From assembly GCF_002105465.1 (NCBI RefSeq), contig NZ_NCSQ01000012.1:1-43973 (forward strand): a stretch of DNA of 43,973 nt, read 5' to 3'. Positions within the stretch are counted from its first letter, which is position 1. Every line of letters starts with the position of its first letter. This DNA comes from Aquidulcibacter paucihalophilus. GTDB lineage: Bacteria > Pseudomonadota > Alphaproteobacteria > Caulobacterales > Aquidulcibacteraceae. The position numbers and the translations under genes are program-made. Under the pieces are notes generated by a model that saw only the letters and a list, made by a program, of their open reading frames with translations, was not told where the DNA came from and did no database searches. Below, in pieces: positions 1-7,533 of this stretch.

Positions 1-87
1 CCCCGTCGGAGCATCAGCGAAGAGCGGGGACCCCATGGGGCATTGCGCTTGGAGGTCCCGGATCGGCTGACGCCGTCCGGGATGACA
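1..87. repeat. Palindromic intergenic repeat, copy 1 (left end cut by window)
   Basis: Bases 1-86 match bases 125-210 with a single mismatch (A at 42, T at 166). The copy ends in GGGATGACA, which in copy 2 is the right arm of a terminal inverted repeat. It holds nested inverted repeats (CCCC/GGGG around 1-30 and TCCCGGA/TCCGGGA further right), so it could fold into two adjacent hairpins. This looks like a dispersed, non-coding palindromic element of the kind scattered through many alphaproteobacterial genomes; that class assignment is inference. Confidence 0.75.
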
Positions 88-118
88 CCGCGTTTTAGTG
101 GCTGACTTAACTAAACGA

Positions 119-211
119 TGTCATCCCCGTCGGAGCATCAGCGAAGAGCGGGGACCCCATGGGGCTTTGCGCTTGGAGGTCCCGGATCGGCTGACGCCGT
201 CCGGGATGACA
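119..211. repeat. Palindromic intergenic repeat, copy 2 (complete)
   Basis: The element is bounded by TGTCATCCC (119-127) and its inverse GGGATGACA (203-211). Inside are CCCC (125-128) facing GGGG (151-154) and TCCCGGA (180-186) facing TCCGGGA (200-206). It is separated from copy 1 by about 31 bases. Open frames through it are incidental. A shorter, diverged relative lies at 35322-35360. Confidence 0.75.
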
Positions 212-551
212 ATGGTGTGGGTAGAGTTTTGTGCAGGACCGCTTTACGCGCAACATCTAGACCTTTGGTGACGCCGTTTGAGCTTCTTCTGCTTTGGAAC
301 GGTTCAAGCCAAGCTGTGCTTGCCTTGAAGCCGCCCGAAAATTGTTCCTGCGCAAGATGCGGGGTCAAGGGGTGAAATCGACTTCGTCGACGCGCGAAGC
401 GCGCCCCTTGACGCCCCATCTTGCGCGCCCAAACTCGATACGGCCTTTGCATAGGCAAAGCCTGTGGCAAAGGCTGTCCAAGTAGAAAACCATGACCTTA
501 GCGGCGGTGAGTGAGGCGGTGCGGTCTTGTCGGGCTGCACCCGGTTCACCC
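212..551. other. Non-coding stretch
   Basis: I find no credible gene here. Frames in this stretch are short and run through the hairpin at 350-426, and none has a recognisable family or convincing ribosome binding site. The stretch lies downstream of the leftward SMP-30 gene. Confidence 0.6.
350..426. repeat. Long imperfect inverted repeat (23-base arms)
   Basis: Arm 350-372 and arm 404-426 are inverse complements over 23 bases except for two positions in the middle. The 31-base loop contains two further small hairpins (CGA/TCG around 379-389 and CGCG/CGCG around 391-402). No T-run follows either side, so it is not an ordinary intrinsic terminator. It lies about 125 bases beyond the 3' end of the SMP-30 gene. 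It may be a dispersed palindrome or a structured RNA end. Confidence 0.6.
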
Positions 552-1460
552 TCACCCCTGATAATTCAGCCGCAATCCGGGCCTGTCCCAGCGCATTTTT
601 GCCAAACGACCGGTGGAGGACAGGGTGATATAGGCGTCGCGCATATCCGGCCCGCCAAAGGCGATATTGGTGGTCATCAGATCGTCGGTCGGCACAAGGC
701 TGTGCGCACCGGTTGCGGGGTCCATGCGGGTAATGCCGGGATTGATCAAAGTCGCGATCGCCACAGTGCCATCGGCTTCGACCGCCAAACTATCAAACAA
801 GGTCCATTGGTCGACACGGCCTACCACGCGGCCGGCGCGGAAGGGGCTCACGGGAGCGATTTGGCCGGGTCCTACGACGTCAAAGGCATAAAGCCTGCCT
901 TCCATCGTGTCAGCCATATAGACGGTCTTGCCATCCGGGCTGAGGCCGACGCCATTGGGCGAGGTATAGCCGTGATCGAGTTCATGAGCAGAGGCGGCAC
1001 CGGGCGTCACATAAAAGAGGCCGCCATAATCGCGGTGGCGGTGGTGGCTTTTGCCATGGTCGGTGAAGTAAAAGCCGCCATGGCGATCAAACACAAGGTC
1101 ATTGGGGCCACGCAGGGCATGACCATCAATGGTATCAAACAGGCGCTCGATTTTGCCAGTCGCAAGATCTACCCGCTCTATCCGCCCACCCGAATAATCG
1201 GGCGGCTCATGGCCTGGCACCATGAGGCCACCAAAGTCTGACCAGGCAAAGCCGCCATTATTGCAAATATACATCGCCCCATCCGGGCCAAGGGCAGCCC
1301 CGTTTGGCCCGCCGCCAAGATGGGCAATGACTTCGGTCTTGCCATGCCAATAGCGGGTGAGATTGCCCGACTTAATCTCAACAAACACAACAGAGCCATC
1401 ATCAAACACCACTGGGCCTTCTGGAAATTGCAGGTCGGTTGCGAGGATTTCAAGTGTCAT
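552..1460 (-). CDS. SMP-30/gluconolactonase family protein
   Basis: This 302-residue protein belongs to the SMP-30/gluconolactonase/LRE beta-propeller family, whose members are metal-dependent lactonases acting on sugar or related lactones in the cytosol or periplasm. Family metal-site positions are visible: Glu14 in FPEGP, Asn120 in GPNDLVFD, Asn169 in TSPNGVGLSPDG and Asp223 in the strand before VEADG. Length is normal for the family. No signal peptide is visible, so it is probably cytosolic. It is transcribed leftwards, divergent from the RidA-like gene, and has no pathway neighbour that would reveal the substrate. The exact lactone is unknown; the family call is firm, the reaction is inference. 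Confidence 0.85.
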   Translation of the reverse strand: MTLEILATDLQFPEGPVVFDDGSVVFVEIKSGNLTRYWHGKTEVIAHLGGGPNGAALGPDGAMYICNNGGFAWSDFGGLMVPGHEPPDYSGGRIERVDLATGKIERLFDTIDGHALRGPNDLVFDRHGGFYFTDHGKSHHRHRDYGGLFYVTPGAASAHELDHGYTSPNGVGLSPDGKTVYMADTMEGRLYAFDVVGPGQIAPVSPFRAGRVVGRVDQWTLFDSLAVEADGTVAIATLINPGITRMDPATGAHSLVPTDDLMTTNIAFGGPDMRDAYITLSSTGRLAKMRWDRPGLRLNYQG

Positions 1461-1604
1461 GGCGGTCGTGCTCCCACAGGGTGTTTTTGTTCTGCTGCCT
1501 GATTGTGCAGGCTTTCGCCATCATTGAGGCTAATGGGCCATTCAGCAAGGCCATCACAGCAAAATGGCCGGATTGGGCTGGACACGGATGGGAGGCACCG
1601 GCAA

Positions 1605-1629
1605 GTTACTCCTCCGTAATTCATCCTTT
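1605..1629. repeat. Upstream direct repeat, copy A
   Basis: This 25-base copy matches copy B (1727-1751) at 22 positions; the three differences are consecutive in the middle. It starts GTTACTCC and ends GTAATTCATCCTTT. The core TTAC...GTAA is partly palindromic. It lies between the divergent SMP-30 and RidA-like genes. Confidence 0.55.
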
Positions 1630-1726
1630 AGGGCTAAGCGAGCGATTAAAAGGGCGCTGTTGCAGGCTGCGCGAGGGGTACGCTCGTGCGTGACGCGCTT
1701 TCAGGCCATGCATCCCGTGGCCATAG

Positions 1727-1751
1727 GTTACTCCCGGGTAATTCATCCTTT
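1727..1751. promoter_or_regulatory. Upstream direct repeat, copy B; candidate operator
   Basis: Copy B of the 25-base repeat contains TTACTCCCGGGTAA, a nearly perfect palindrome, and ends 19 bases before the RidA-like start codon. Its position and symmetry suit a repressor operator, but no regulator gene is adjacent, so the role is inference. A duplicated start region is the alternative explanation. Confidence 0.35.
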
Positions 1752-1770
1752 TTTGGTAAGGTTTCAAATC

Positions 1771-2280
1771 ATGCGTATCTACCCCGCCATCCACGCCCTC
1801 GCCGTCGCACTCACGCTTACCCTCGCAGCCCCCGCGGGCGCAGACGAGGTCACACGCTATGTGCCCGAGGGGGCCTTTATCGCCCAATCGGTTGTGGTGC
1901 CCGCCGGCTTTGAGACGATTTACATCAGCGGCCTCCTGCCGCCCCACCATGACCAAGCAGGCCCTGCAGGGTCAACCGCGCGCTATGGCGGCACTACCGA
2001 AGCACAAGCCGATTTGGTGTTCAAACGGCTGGAAGAGGCTCTGGCTGTCCAAAAACTGGGCCTAGGCGATGTGGTGATGATGCGCGTCTATCTAGCAGGC
2101 GATCCGGCCCAGAATGGGGCGATGGATTTTGCTGGCATGATGGCAGCCTATAAACGCTATTTCGGTACACCAACCCAGCCCAATAAGCCCGCGCGCGCCA
2201 CCATTCAGGTGGCAGGTCTTGTCGGTGGCCCGGGCCCCCTGATCGAAATAGAGGCCCAAGCGGTTCGCCGCGTAAAATAG
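1771..2280 (+). CDS. Secreted RidA/YjgF-like protein
   Basis: The 169-residue product begins with a signal peptide (basic Met-Arg start, hydrophobic core, cleavage near AGADE at about residue 25). The rest is a RidA (YjgF/YER057c/UK114) fold: typical segments are the early GFETIYISGLLPP, central LEEALAVQKLGLGDVVMMRVYL, and late ARATIQVAGL plus IEIEAQAV. RidA enzymes hydrolyse reactive enamines and imines, but secreted homologues are poorly understood. The start at 1771 was chosen because it opens the signal peptide; the frame runs on upstream without family similarity. The Arg in PARATIQV corresponds to the substrate Arg of active RidA. The exported location is the unusual feature. Confidence 0.8.
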   Translation: MRIYPAIHALAVALTLTLAAPAGADEVTRYVPEGAFIAQSVVVPAGFETIYISGLLPPHHDQAGPAGSTARYGGTTEAQADLVFKRLEEALAVQKLGLGDVVMMRVYLAGDPAQNGAMDFAGMMAAYKRYFGTPTQPNKPARATIQVAGLVGGPGPLIEIEAQAVRRVK

Positions 2281-2323
2281 GCGGCACCCGCAGAGCGCAG
2301 GACCCTGCAGGTGCCCAAGTCGC

Positions 2324-3106
2324 TTAGCGTGGGGCCATACGGATGGCGCCGTCCAAGCGGACGTCTTCGCCATTGAAATAGCCATTGGTGATCATGGTCA
2401 AAGCCAATTGCGCATATTCATGCGGCAAGCCCAAGCGCTTGGGGAATGGCACGCTCATGGCCAAGGCGTCCTTTACCGCATCAGGGGCGGCATTCATCAA
2501 AGGCGTATTGAAAATGCCGGGCAAAATGGTGTTGACGCGAATGCCTTCGCTCATCAAATCGCGCGCGATGGGCAAGGTCATGCCCACAACGCCACCCTTG
2601 GAAGCCGAATACGCGGCTTGACCCATTTGACCATCTTCAGCGGCAACCGAAGCGGTGTTCACGATGGCACCGCGCTCTCCATCCTCCAGCGGATCAAGCG
2701 TCAACATGCCTGCCGCCGATTTGGCGATACAGCGGAAAGTGCCAACCAGATTGATCTGGATGATCATATTGAAAGCATCAAGTGGGAAGTGCTTGATGTC
2801 ACCAGTCTTTTTGTCGCGACTGGCGGTCTTGATGGCATTGCCCGTGCCCGCGCAATTGACGAGGATACGCTCTTGCCCATTGGCTGCGCGCGCTTTGGCA
2901 AAGCCTGCATCCACACTTTCTTCTGACGTCACATTGACCTCACAGAAGGTTGCGCCAATTTCGGCAGCGACTTCGGTGCCGCGCGCCACATTCATATCAA
3001 ACAGCGCGACTTTAACACCGTGCGCCCGCAGGGCACGTGCGGTGGCTTCGCCCAAACCAGAAGCGCCGCCGGTTACGATAGCTGCGATAGAATCGTCTAA
3101 GTGCAT
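2324..3106 (-). CDS. Short-chain dehydrogenase, HSD10 / 3-hydroxyacyl-CoA dehydrogenase-like
   Basis: This 260-residue protein is a classical short-chain dehydrogenase/reductase. The NAD-binding TGGASGLG lies at residues 12-19 followed by an Asp (FDMN, residue 37) that favours NAD over NADP. NCAG is at 84-87, catalytic Ser153, Tyr166 and Lys170 are in place, and the C-terminus reads LDGAIRMAPR. The long insert after residue 90 (DKKTG) and the LDPLEDGERGAIVNTASVAA segment resemble human HSD17B10 and its bacterial relatives, which oxidise short and branched 3-hydroxyacyl-CoAs. It stands alone, leftward, divergent from the GT4 gene. A role in branched-chain amino-acid or fatty-acid breakdown is inferred from the family. 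Confidence 0.85.
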   Translation of the reverse strand: MHLDDSIAAIVTGGASGLGEATARALRAHGVKVALFDMNVARGTEVAAEIGATFCEVNVTSEESVDAGFAKARAANGQERILVNCAGTGNAIKTASRDKKTGDIKHFPLDAFNMIIQINLVGTFRCIAKSAAGMLTLDPLEDGERGAIVNTASVAAEDGQMGQAAYSASKGGVVGMTLPIARDLMSEGIRVNTILPGIFNTPLMNAAPDAVKDALAMSVPFPKRLGLPHEYAQLALTMITNGYFNGEDVRLDGAIRMAPR

Positions 3107-3229
3107 GATTGGAAACTCCCTGAATTTGTTTACGATCGCGACTTATTATGGCGCGCTCGGGTAGGCAATTAGCTGGCTCTCCGCTAAACGCAAGAACACC
3201 TTGGCTGGAATTACTGGAATAGGCGAATT

Positions 3230-4408
3230 TTGTCCCCACCCCTCCCCCCTTTAGCGTCTCTTCAGAACAAAACCTTCTTGCAAGTTGTGCCTGAAATGGC
3301 CACTGGCGGGGTAGAGCGCACGACCTTGGAAGTCGCCAGTGCCATTGTCGAGGCCGGTGGCCGGGCTTTGGTTTTCAGTGCGGGCGGCAGATTGGTGCCT
3401 GATTTGGAAGCACTGGGCGCGAAGCACCTTCATGGCGAGGCCAATTCCAAAAATCCTTGGACGGTTTTTGTGTCTAATGCCGGCAAGCTTGCCCAAATCA
3501 TCGAGCAGGAAAAGGTCGATCTGGTTCATGCCCGCTCGCGCGCGCCGGCTTGGAGTGCTCTAATAGCCGCACGGCGCACGAAGACGCCGTTTGTGACGAC
3601 CTATCACGGCATTTATAATGCCAAATCGAGCCTTAAACGTTGGTACAATAGCGTGATGGCGCGCGGCGACCGTGTGATCGCCAATTCTGGCTATACACGC
3701 GACCACGTTCTGGCCGAGCATAAAGTCAACCCCGACAAGATTGAGGTGATTTATCGCGGGGTTGATGTGGCGGCGTTTGACCCAAAAGCGGTGACCGTCA
3801 AGCGCCGCGAAGAACTGGCAGCCCAATGGGGGATTGCCCTCGAAAGCCCACGCCCACGCGCCATCCTGCCCGCGCGTTTGACAGCTTGGAAGGGCCACAG
3901 GGTGATGCTGGAAGCCTTGGGGCACTTAAAGCGCGACGGGCGAGAGATCGATTGTTTGATGGTGGGCGACCCACAAGGCCGCGACACCTATCGGGCAGAG
4001 CTTGGGCAAGATATTCGCCGCTTGGGGCTGGAAGGCCATGTCCATCTGGTGGGCCATTGCCATGATATGCCAGCAGCCTTTTCCTTGGCTGATTTTGCGG
4101 TCACCCCATCCACAGAGCCCGAAGCTTTTGGCCGCACAGCGGCAGAAGCGCAAGCGATGGGCCTGCCCGTCATCGCGTCAGACCTGGGCGGTGCGCGCGA
4201 AACTGTGGAAGACCGGGTAACGGGGTTTCTGAGCCCTGCCGGGGATGGTAAAGCCTTGGCAGATTGTATGGGCCGACTCTTGGCGCTGTCACCGGCTGAA
4301 AGAGCGGCGATGGGTTTAGCGGGGGCCGCACGCGTGCGGGAACGCTTCACCACCCGCGCCCTACAATCTGCCACAGTTTCGCTGTACCAGCGGCTGATCG
4401 AACCATAG
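3230..4408 (+). CDS. Glycosyltransferase family 4 protein
   Basis: This 392-residue protein is a GT-B fold, retaining glycosyltransferase of family GT4. The N-terminal domain opens with TFLQVVPEMATGGVERT (residues 15-31), the glycine loop typical of the family. The donor domain shows ARLTAWKG (215-222) with the phosphate-binding Arg and Lys, and the EX7E motif at Glu298-Glu306 (EAFGRTAAE). The start is probably TTG at 3230; the first ATG (residue 23) would remove the first beta strand. It is followed after two bases by a GT9 gene, so the pair probably builds lipopolysaccharide core or another envelope glycan on the cytoplasmic face. The sugar specificity cannot be read from sequence. Confidence 0.85.
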   Translation: MSPPLPPLASLQNKTFLQVVPEMATGGVERTTLEVASAIVEAGGRALVFSAGGRLVPDLEALGAKHLHGEANSKNPWTVFVSNAGKLAQIIEQEKVDLVHARSRAPAWSALIAARRTKTPFVTTYHGIYNAKSSLKRWYNSVMARGDRVIANSGYTRDHVLAEHKVNPDKIEVIYRGVDVAAFDPKAVTVKRREELAAQWGIALESPRPRAILPARLTAWKGHRVMLEALGHLKRDGREIDCLMVGDPQGRDTYRAELGQDIRRLGLEGHVHLVGHCHDMPAAFSLADFAVTPSTEPEAFGRTAAEAQAMGLPVIASDLGGARETVEDRVTGFLSPAGDGKALADCMGRLLALSPAERAAMGLAGAARVRERFTTRALQSATVSLYQRLIEP

Positions 4409-4410
4409 AA

Positions 4411-5424
4411 GTGACAGGAACAGACGTGAACCCGGAGCGCATCTTAGTTATTGTTTTGGGGAGTTTAGGCGATGCGGTATTGGCACTTGCCCCGCTTGCT
4501 ATGCTGCGTGAGCATCATCGCCATGCTGAGATCACCGTGCTGACCCAACGTGGCAATGTGCGTTTTCTGTCCAAATCCCCTTATGTTGATCGGGTTGACG
4601 TGCGCTGGCCGCAATCCAAGCTGATCGACAAAGCCAAATTCATCTGGTCGCTGCATCAAGAGCGCTATTCCATGGTCTATGACTTGACCAATAGCGCCGA
4701 GAGCGAGGCCTTGTTTAAGCTGCTTTGGCCATTTCAACCGAAGTGGTCAGGGGGCGCTGTTGGCTGCTCACACCCCCATGTTGACCGCACCCGCCTAACC
4801 CTGCATCGGCTCGACCGGCATGCCGAACAACTCATGACCTGCGGCGTGGGCCCCAAAGAGGGTTTTGCGCCGGGCCTGTCGCCCGTACCTGACCTAGATT
4901 GGGTCGAATCAGTGGTGAAAGACCAGACCAAGTTGACCCCACGCCACCATGGCATTGGTGAGCCTTTTGCCTTTCTGGCCCCAGAAGGCCCGGCCGCAGA
5001 GCCTTCCAAGCGCTGGCCGACGGCGCGTTATGGCGAATTGGCCTTGGCGCTTGAGGCCCGTGGGATCCAGCCTGTCTTGGTCGGTGGGCCGGCGGCTGTG
5101 GAGCTGGCGGTTGAGATTCGCGCGATTGCGCCAAAGGCGCTCGATCTTGTAGCGCGGCTCGACGTGTTCCAATATATTGGTTTAGCAAGGAAATCCATCC
5201 TAGCCGTGGGCTCTGAAGGCGATATGGCCATCATCGCAGCCGCTGCGGGTGCGCCAACTTTGGCCATTATCAATCCCAATGAAACCAGCGTGCGCAAAGC
5301 AGCACCTCGCGGCTCAGCCACCGTTGGCTTGGTCGCGCGCAACTTTGATACCATCCGCGTTCAAGATGTTTTGGCCGCCGCCCGCGCGGTGACGCCGACA
5401 ATTCTTGAAGCACAAACATCATGA
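4411..5424 (+). CDS. Glycosyltransferase family 9 (heptosyltransferase-like)
   Basis: This is a 337-residue GT9 protein. ILVIVLGSLGDAVLALAPL near the N-terminus is the family's acceptor-side loop (GD for catalysis), and the C-terminal half has FAFLAPEGPA...KRWP, VLVGGP and VGSEGD segments typical of ADP-heptose:LPS heptosyltransferases. The start is either GTG at 4411 or GTG at 4426; the second has an AGGA about six bases upstream and keeps the whole domain, so it may be the real one. It is translationally close to the GT4 gene (two-base gap). GT9 members add heptose or similar sugars to LPS core; the donor here is not certain. Confidence 0.82.
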   Translation: MTGTDVNPERILVIVLGSLGDAVLALAPLAMLREHHRHAEITVLTQRGNVRFLSKSPYVDRVDVRWPQSKLIDKAKFIWSLHQERYSMVYDLTNSAESEALFKLLWPFQPKWSGGAVGCSHPHVDRTRLTLHRLDRHAEQLMTCGVGPKEGFAPGLSPVPDLDWVESVVKDQTKLTPRHHGIGEPFAFLAPEGPAAEPSKRWPTARYGELALALEARGIQPVLVGGPAAVELAVEIRAIAPKALDLVARLDVFQYIGLARKSILAVGSEGDMAIIAAAAGAPTLAIINPNETSVRKAAPRGSATVGLVARNFDTIRVQDVLAAARAVTPTILEAQTS

Positions 5425-5465
5425 CGCCTTGAAGGATTGTTCATTTACATCCATTATCTAGATGT

Positions 5466-5483
5466 GCTCGGTGAAAGCCGAGC
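5466..5483 (+). promoter_or_regulatory. Leader hairpin upstream of infC
   Basis: GCTCGG at 5466-5471 pairs with CCGAGC at 5478-5483 around a six-base loop, in the leader between the GT9 gene and infC. It ends about 36 bases before the infC Shine-Dalgarno sequence. A role in controlling infC is possible but unproven. Confidence 0.35.
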
Positions 5484-5530
5484 CGAAGGCATTTGCGGAA
5501 CCCAACCGCGTAAATTATGGAGAGACGAAC

Positions 5531-6067
5531 ATCAGACGCCCTATGGCTGCAACGCCCACTAAAGACGGCCCCCGCATCAATGAAGAGATCCGCGCACCGC
5601 GCGTCCTTCTGATTGACGAGAACGGCGAAAAGCAAGGCGAGATGCCTTTAGCTGCAGCGCTTGATGCCGCAGCAGAGGCTGGGCTGGACCTCGTAGAAAT
5701 CGCAGGAACTGCAAACCCGCCCGTGGTGAAGATCCTCGATTATGGAAAATTCAAATTCCAAGAGCAGAAGAAGAAGAACGAAGCGCGCAAGCGTCAGAAG
5801 GTTGTTGAGCTGAAGGAAATCAAGCTCCGCCCGATGATTGACGATCATGATTATGACGTCAAAGCCCGCGCCATGGCACGCTTCTTCGAAGAAGGTGACA
5901 AGGTCAAAGTCACCCTGCGCTTTCGTGGCCGCGAAATGGCGCACCAGCATTTGGGCGTGGACCTGTTGATGCGGGTTAAGCGCGACTTTGAAACCATTGC
6001 CAAGGTCGAAAGCGAACCCCGCCTCGAAGGCAAACAAATGACCATGGTCATGGCACCGCGCACCTAA
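5531..6067 (+). CDS. infC: Translation initiation factor IF-3, probable ATC start
   Basis: IF-3 binds the 30S subunit, keeps it apart from 50S and rejects non-canonical start codons. The 178-residue product shows [17 protein letters not shown] at the N-domain start, the [16 protein letters not shown] linker region, and the C-domain [21 protein letters not shown] and MTMVMAPR. The start is placed at ATC 5531: GGAGA (5519-5523) lies seven bases upstream, and the product would begin (M)[16 protein letters not shown], as many alphaproteobacterial IF-3 proteins do. Alternatives are ATG 5462 (adds 23 unrelated residues through the leader hairpin) and ATG 5543 (SD too far). Rare starts in infC are the known basis of IF-3 autoregulation in E. 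coli (AUU). No rpmI/rplT follows; a terminator does. Confidence 0.93.
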   Translation: MRRPMAATPTKDGPRINEEIRAPRVLLIDENGEKQGEMPLAAALDAAAEAGLDLVEIAGTANPPVVKILDYGKFKFQEQKKKNEARKRQKVVELKEIKLRPMIDDHDYDVKARAMARFFEEGDKVKVTLRFRGREMAHQHLGVDLLMRVKRDFETIAKVESEPRLEGKQMTMVMAPRT

Positions 6068-6096
6068 CGCGCTGTTGGTGCCATTGACGTTTTTAT

Positions 6097-6131
6097 AAAA
6101 GCGCCCTCCTGCCCAAGCAGGGGGGCGTTTT
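6097..6131 (+). terminator. Intrinsic terminator of infC
   Basis: A GC-rich stem (GCGCCCTCCTGC, loop CCAA, GCAGGGGGGCG) at 6101-6127 is followed by TTTTA, 30 bases after the infC stop codon. The A-run on its left side would also let it act weakly on the other strand, for the SDR gene whose end is at 6215. Confidence 0.8.
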
Positions 6132-6214
6132 ACTTTCGGGGTGGAGGCTATCTTTGATTTTCGCGGCAGGGTGCATGCCATCGCTGGCATGCACCACAGG
6201 TCTAGCGGCCACGG

Positions 6215-6979
6215 CTAAAGTTTTGTGCCGCCCGACGCGTTCACGATTGTGCCGGTAAGCCAAGCACCATCGGGCCCGGCAAGAAAGGCAATCACATTGG
6301 CGATGTCCTCTGGTTGACCGGTACGCTGCAGGGCTTGCATATTGTTGGCTGTTGCCTTGCCCTCGTCAGAGCCGAGCCACGCGCTCATGTCGGTGTGGAT
6401 CGCGCCGGGCGCAACACCGGAAACGCGAATGCCTTTCAGGCCCAATTCCGCAGCCAGATGTACGATCAGTGTATCCACCGCGCCCTTGCTGGCCGCATAA
6501 GCCGGAATCCCGGCAAAATAGGTCTTGGACACGACAGAGGTGACAAACACAACACGACCACCATCCGGGATCACCTCGACCAAGTTTTGGGTCAAAAGGA
6601 AGGGCGCGACAACATTGACCGCGAATGTTTCCGTCAAGGTGGCAACAGCTGTTTCAGCAAAGCCACTGAAATGTGCGATCCCCGCATTATTGACCAGGAT
6701 GTCGAGCGTGGTTTTCCCTGTAGCGGCGTGAAGGATCTCTTTTGTCTGAGCGGCAAGCTTGATAACCTCATCCGCCTGAGCAAGGTCGGCTTGAACTAAA
6801 GCGCCTTCGCCGCCCGCCTGACGGATCTCCGCCAAGACCGTCTCCGCTGCTGCAGCATTCTTGCCATAATGGAGCACAACAAAGGCCCCATCTTGGGCCA
6901 AGCGTTTGGCAGCTTCTGCACCAATGCCGCGCGAAGCACCTGTTACCAATGCGGTTTTTCCATTCAATTTCTGTGTCAT
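6215..6979 (-). CDS. SDR family oxidoreductase (FabG-like)
   Basis: This 254-residue short-chain dehydrogenase has TGASRGIG near residues 14-21, NNAG near 95, the catalytic Ser in FVTSVVSKT, then YAASKGA with the Tyr and Lys, and the C-terminal LTGTIVNASGG. The segment after the second strand (HYGKNAAAAE) suggests NADP use. Overall it resembles the FabG/3-oxoacyl-ACP reductase-like oxidoreductases that often act on xenobiotic or secondary-metabolite carbonyls. It is divergent from an ArsR-type regulator at 7141, and an inverted repeat sits in the shared promoter region, so it is probably that regulator's target. The substrate is unknown. Confidence 0.85.
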   Translation of the reverse strand: MTQKLNGKTALVTGASRGIGAEAAKRLAQDGAFVVLHYGKNAAAAETVLAEIRQAGGEGALVQADLAQADEVIKLAAQTKEILHAATGKTTLDILVNNAGIAHFSGFAETAVATLTETFAVNVVAPFLLTQNLVEVIPDGGRVVFVTSVVSKTYFAGIPAYAASKGAVDTLIVHLAAELGLKGIRVSGVAPGAIHTDMSAWLGSDEGKATANNMQALQRTGQPEDIANVIAFLAGPDGAWLTGTIVNASGGTKL

Positions 6980-7043
6980 GTCGTCGTCACTCCAGGCGGT
7001 CCATCCGCCCGATAGCTCGCAGGTAAGAGGCAGAGTTCGTTAA

Positions 7044-7066
7044 TTCAATAAATCCGAACAATTGAA
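7044..7066. promoter_or_regulatory. Candidate ArsR-type operator
   Basis: TTCAAT at 7044-7049 faces ATTGAA at 7061-7066 with an 11-base spacer, midway between the divergent SDR and ArsR genes. ArsR repressors commonly bind imperfect AT-rich inverted repeats over their own promoters. Assignment rests on symmetry and position only. Confidence 0.4.
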
Positions 7067-7140
7067 ATTCTGAACCGTGGACATAGAAAGTTTAAAGTCA
7101 TTGGTTGCGCTGCCTGAGAGAAAATGCGCTATAAGAAGCG

Positions 7141-7464
7141 ATGCAAAACTTCATTCACCCCGACATGAAAGATGTGACCCTTGATGCTGTCCTCTACGCG
7201 CTGGCAGACCCGGCGCGGCGTGCCATCGTGCGTGCACTGGCGGCGGATCGGGCGTGTGAGGGTACGGGCTTGTCTTGCAATGCAGCGGCCCCACCAGACC
7301 TTCCTAAAGCCACCATGTCGCAGCATTATGCCAAATTGAGAGCGGCTGGCGTGGTACGGGCCACTCGCAAGGGGGTCTCGGTCATACATACGCTTCGGTG
7401 TGACGAGATTAATGCGAAGTTCCCGGGTCTTTTACCGGCAATTTTGGGCGCGGTTGACGTGTAG
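7141..7464 (+). CDS. ArsR-family winged-helix transcriptional regulator
   Basis: This 107-residue protein has the ArsR/SmtB winged-helix layout: the first helices carry LADPARRAIVRAL, the recognition helix is in KATMSQHYAKLRAAGVV, and the wing follows at RATRKGVSVIHTL. The usual metal-binding CxC of the alpha-3 helix is absent; the two cysteines in the loop before the recognition helix are not arranged that way, so it likely senses something other than a classical metal. It is divergent from the SDR gene at 6215 and probably represses that gene and itself. This gene-pair layout (ArsR next to an SDR reductase) is common in proteobacteria. Confidence 0.85.
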   Translation: MQNFIHPDMKDVTLDAVLYALADPARRAIVRALAADRACEGTGLSCNAAAPPDLPKATMSQHYAKLRAAGVVRATRKGVSVIHTLRCDEINAKFPGLLPAILGAVDV

Positions 7465-7533
7465 CTTTGCCGGGGTTTTTGGGCAGGTGGGTGCAGGGCT
7501 ATAGGCATACACCTTCCTGCAGGCGATGCCCCC

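Noticed and set aside
118..375. Short rightward frame over the palindromic repeat
   Set aside because: It is built from the repeat and hairpin sequence, and no ribosome site or homologue is seen.
492..1241. Rightward open frame of 249 residues over the SMP-30 gene
   Set aside because: It is the antisense frame of a clear family gene; its sequence resembles no family.
5462..5530. ATG at 5462 as the infC start
   Set aside because: The 23 extra residues have no IF-3 similarity and the stretch overlaps a leader hairpin. GGAGA seven bases before ATC 5531 fits better.
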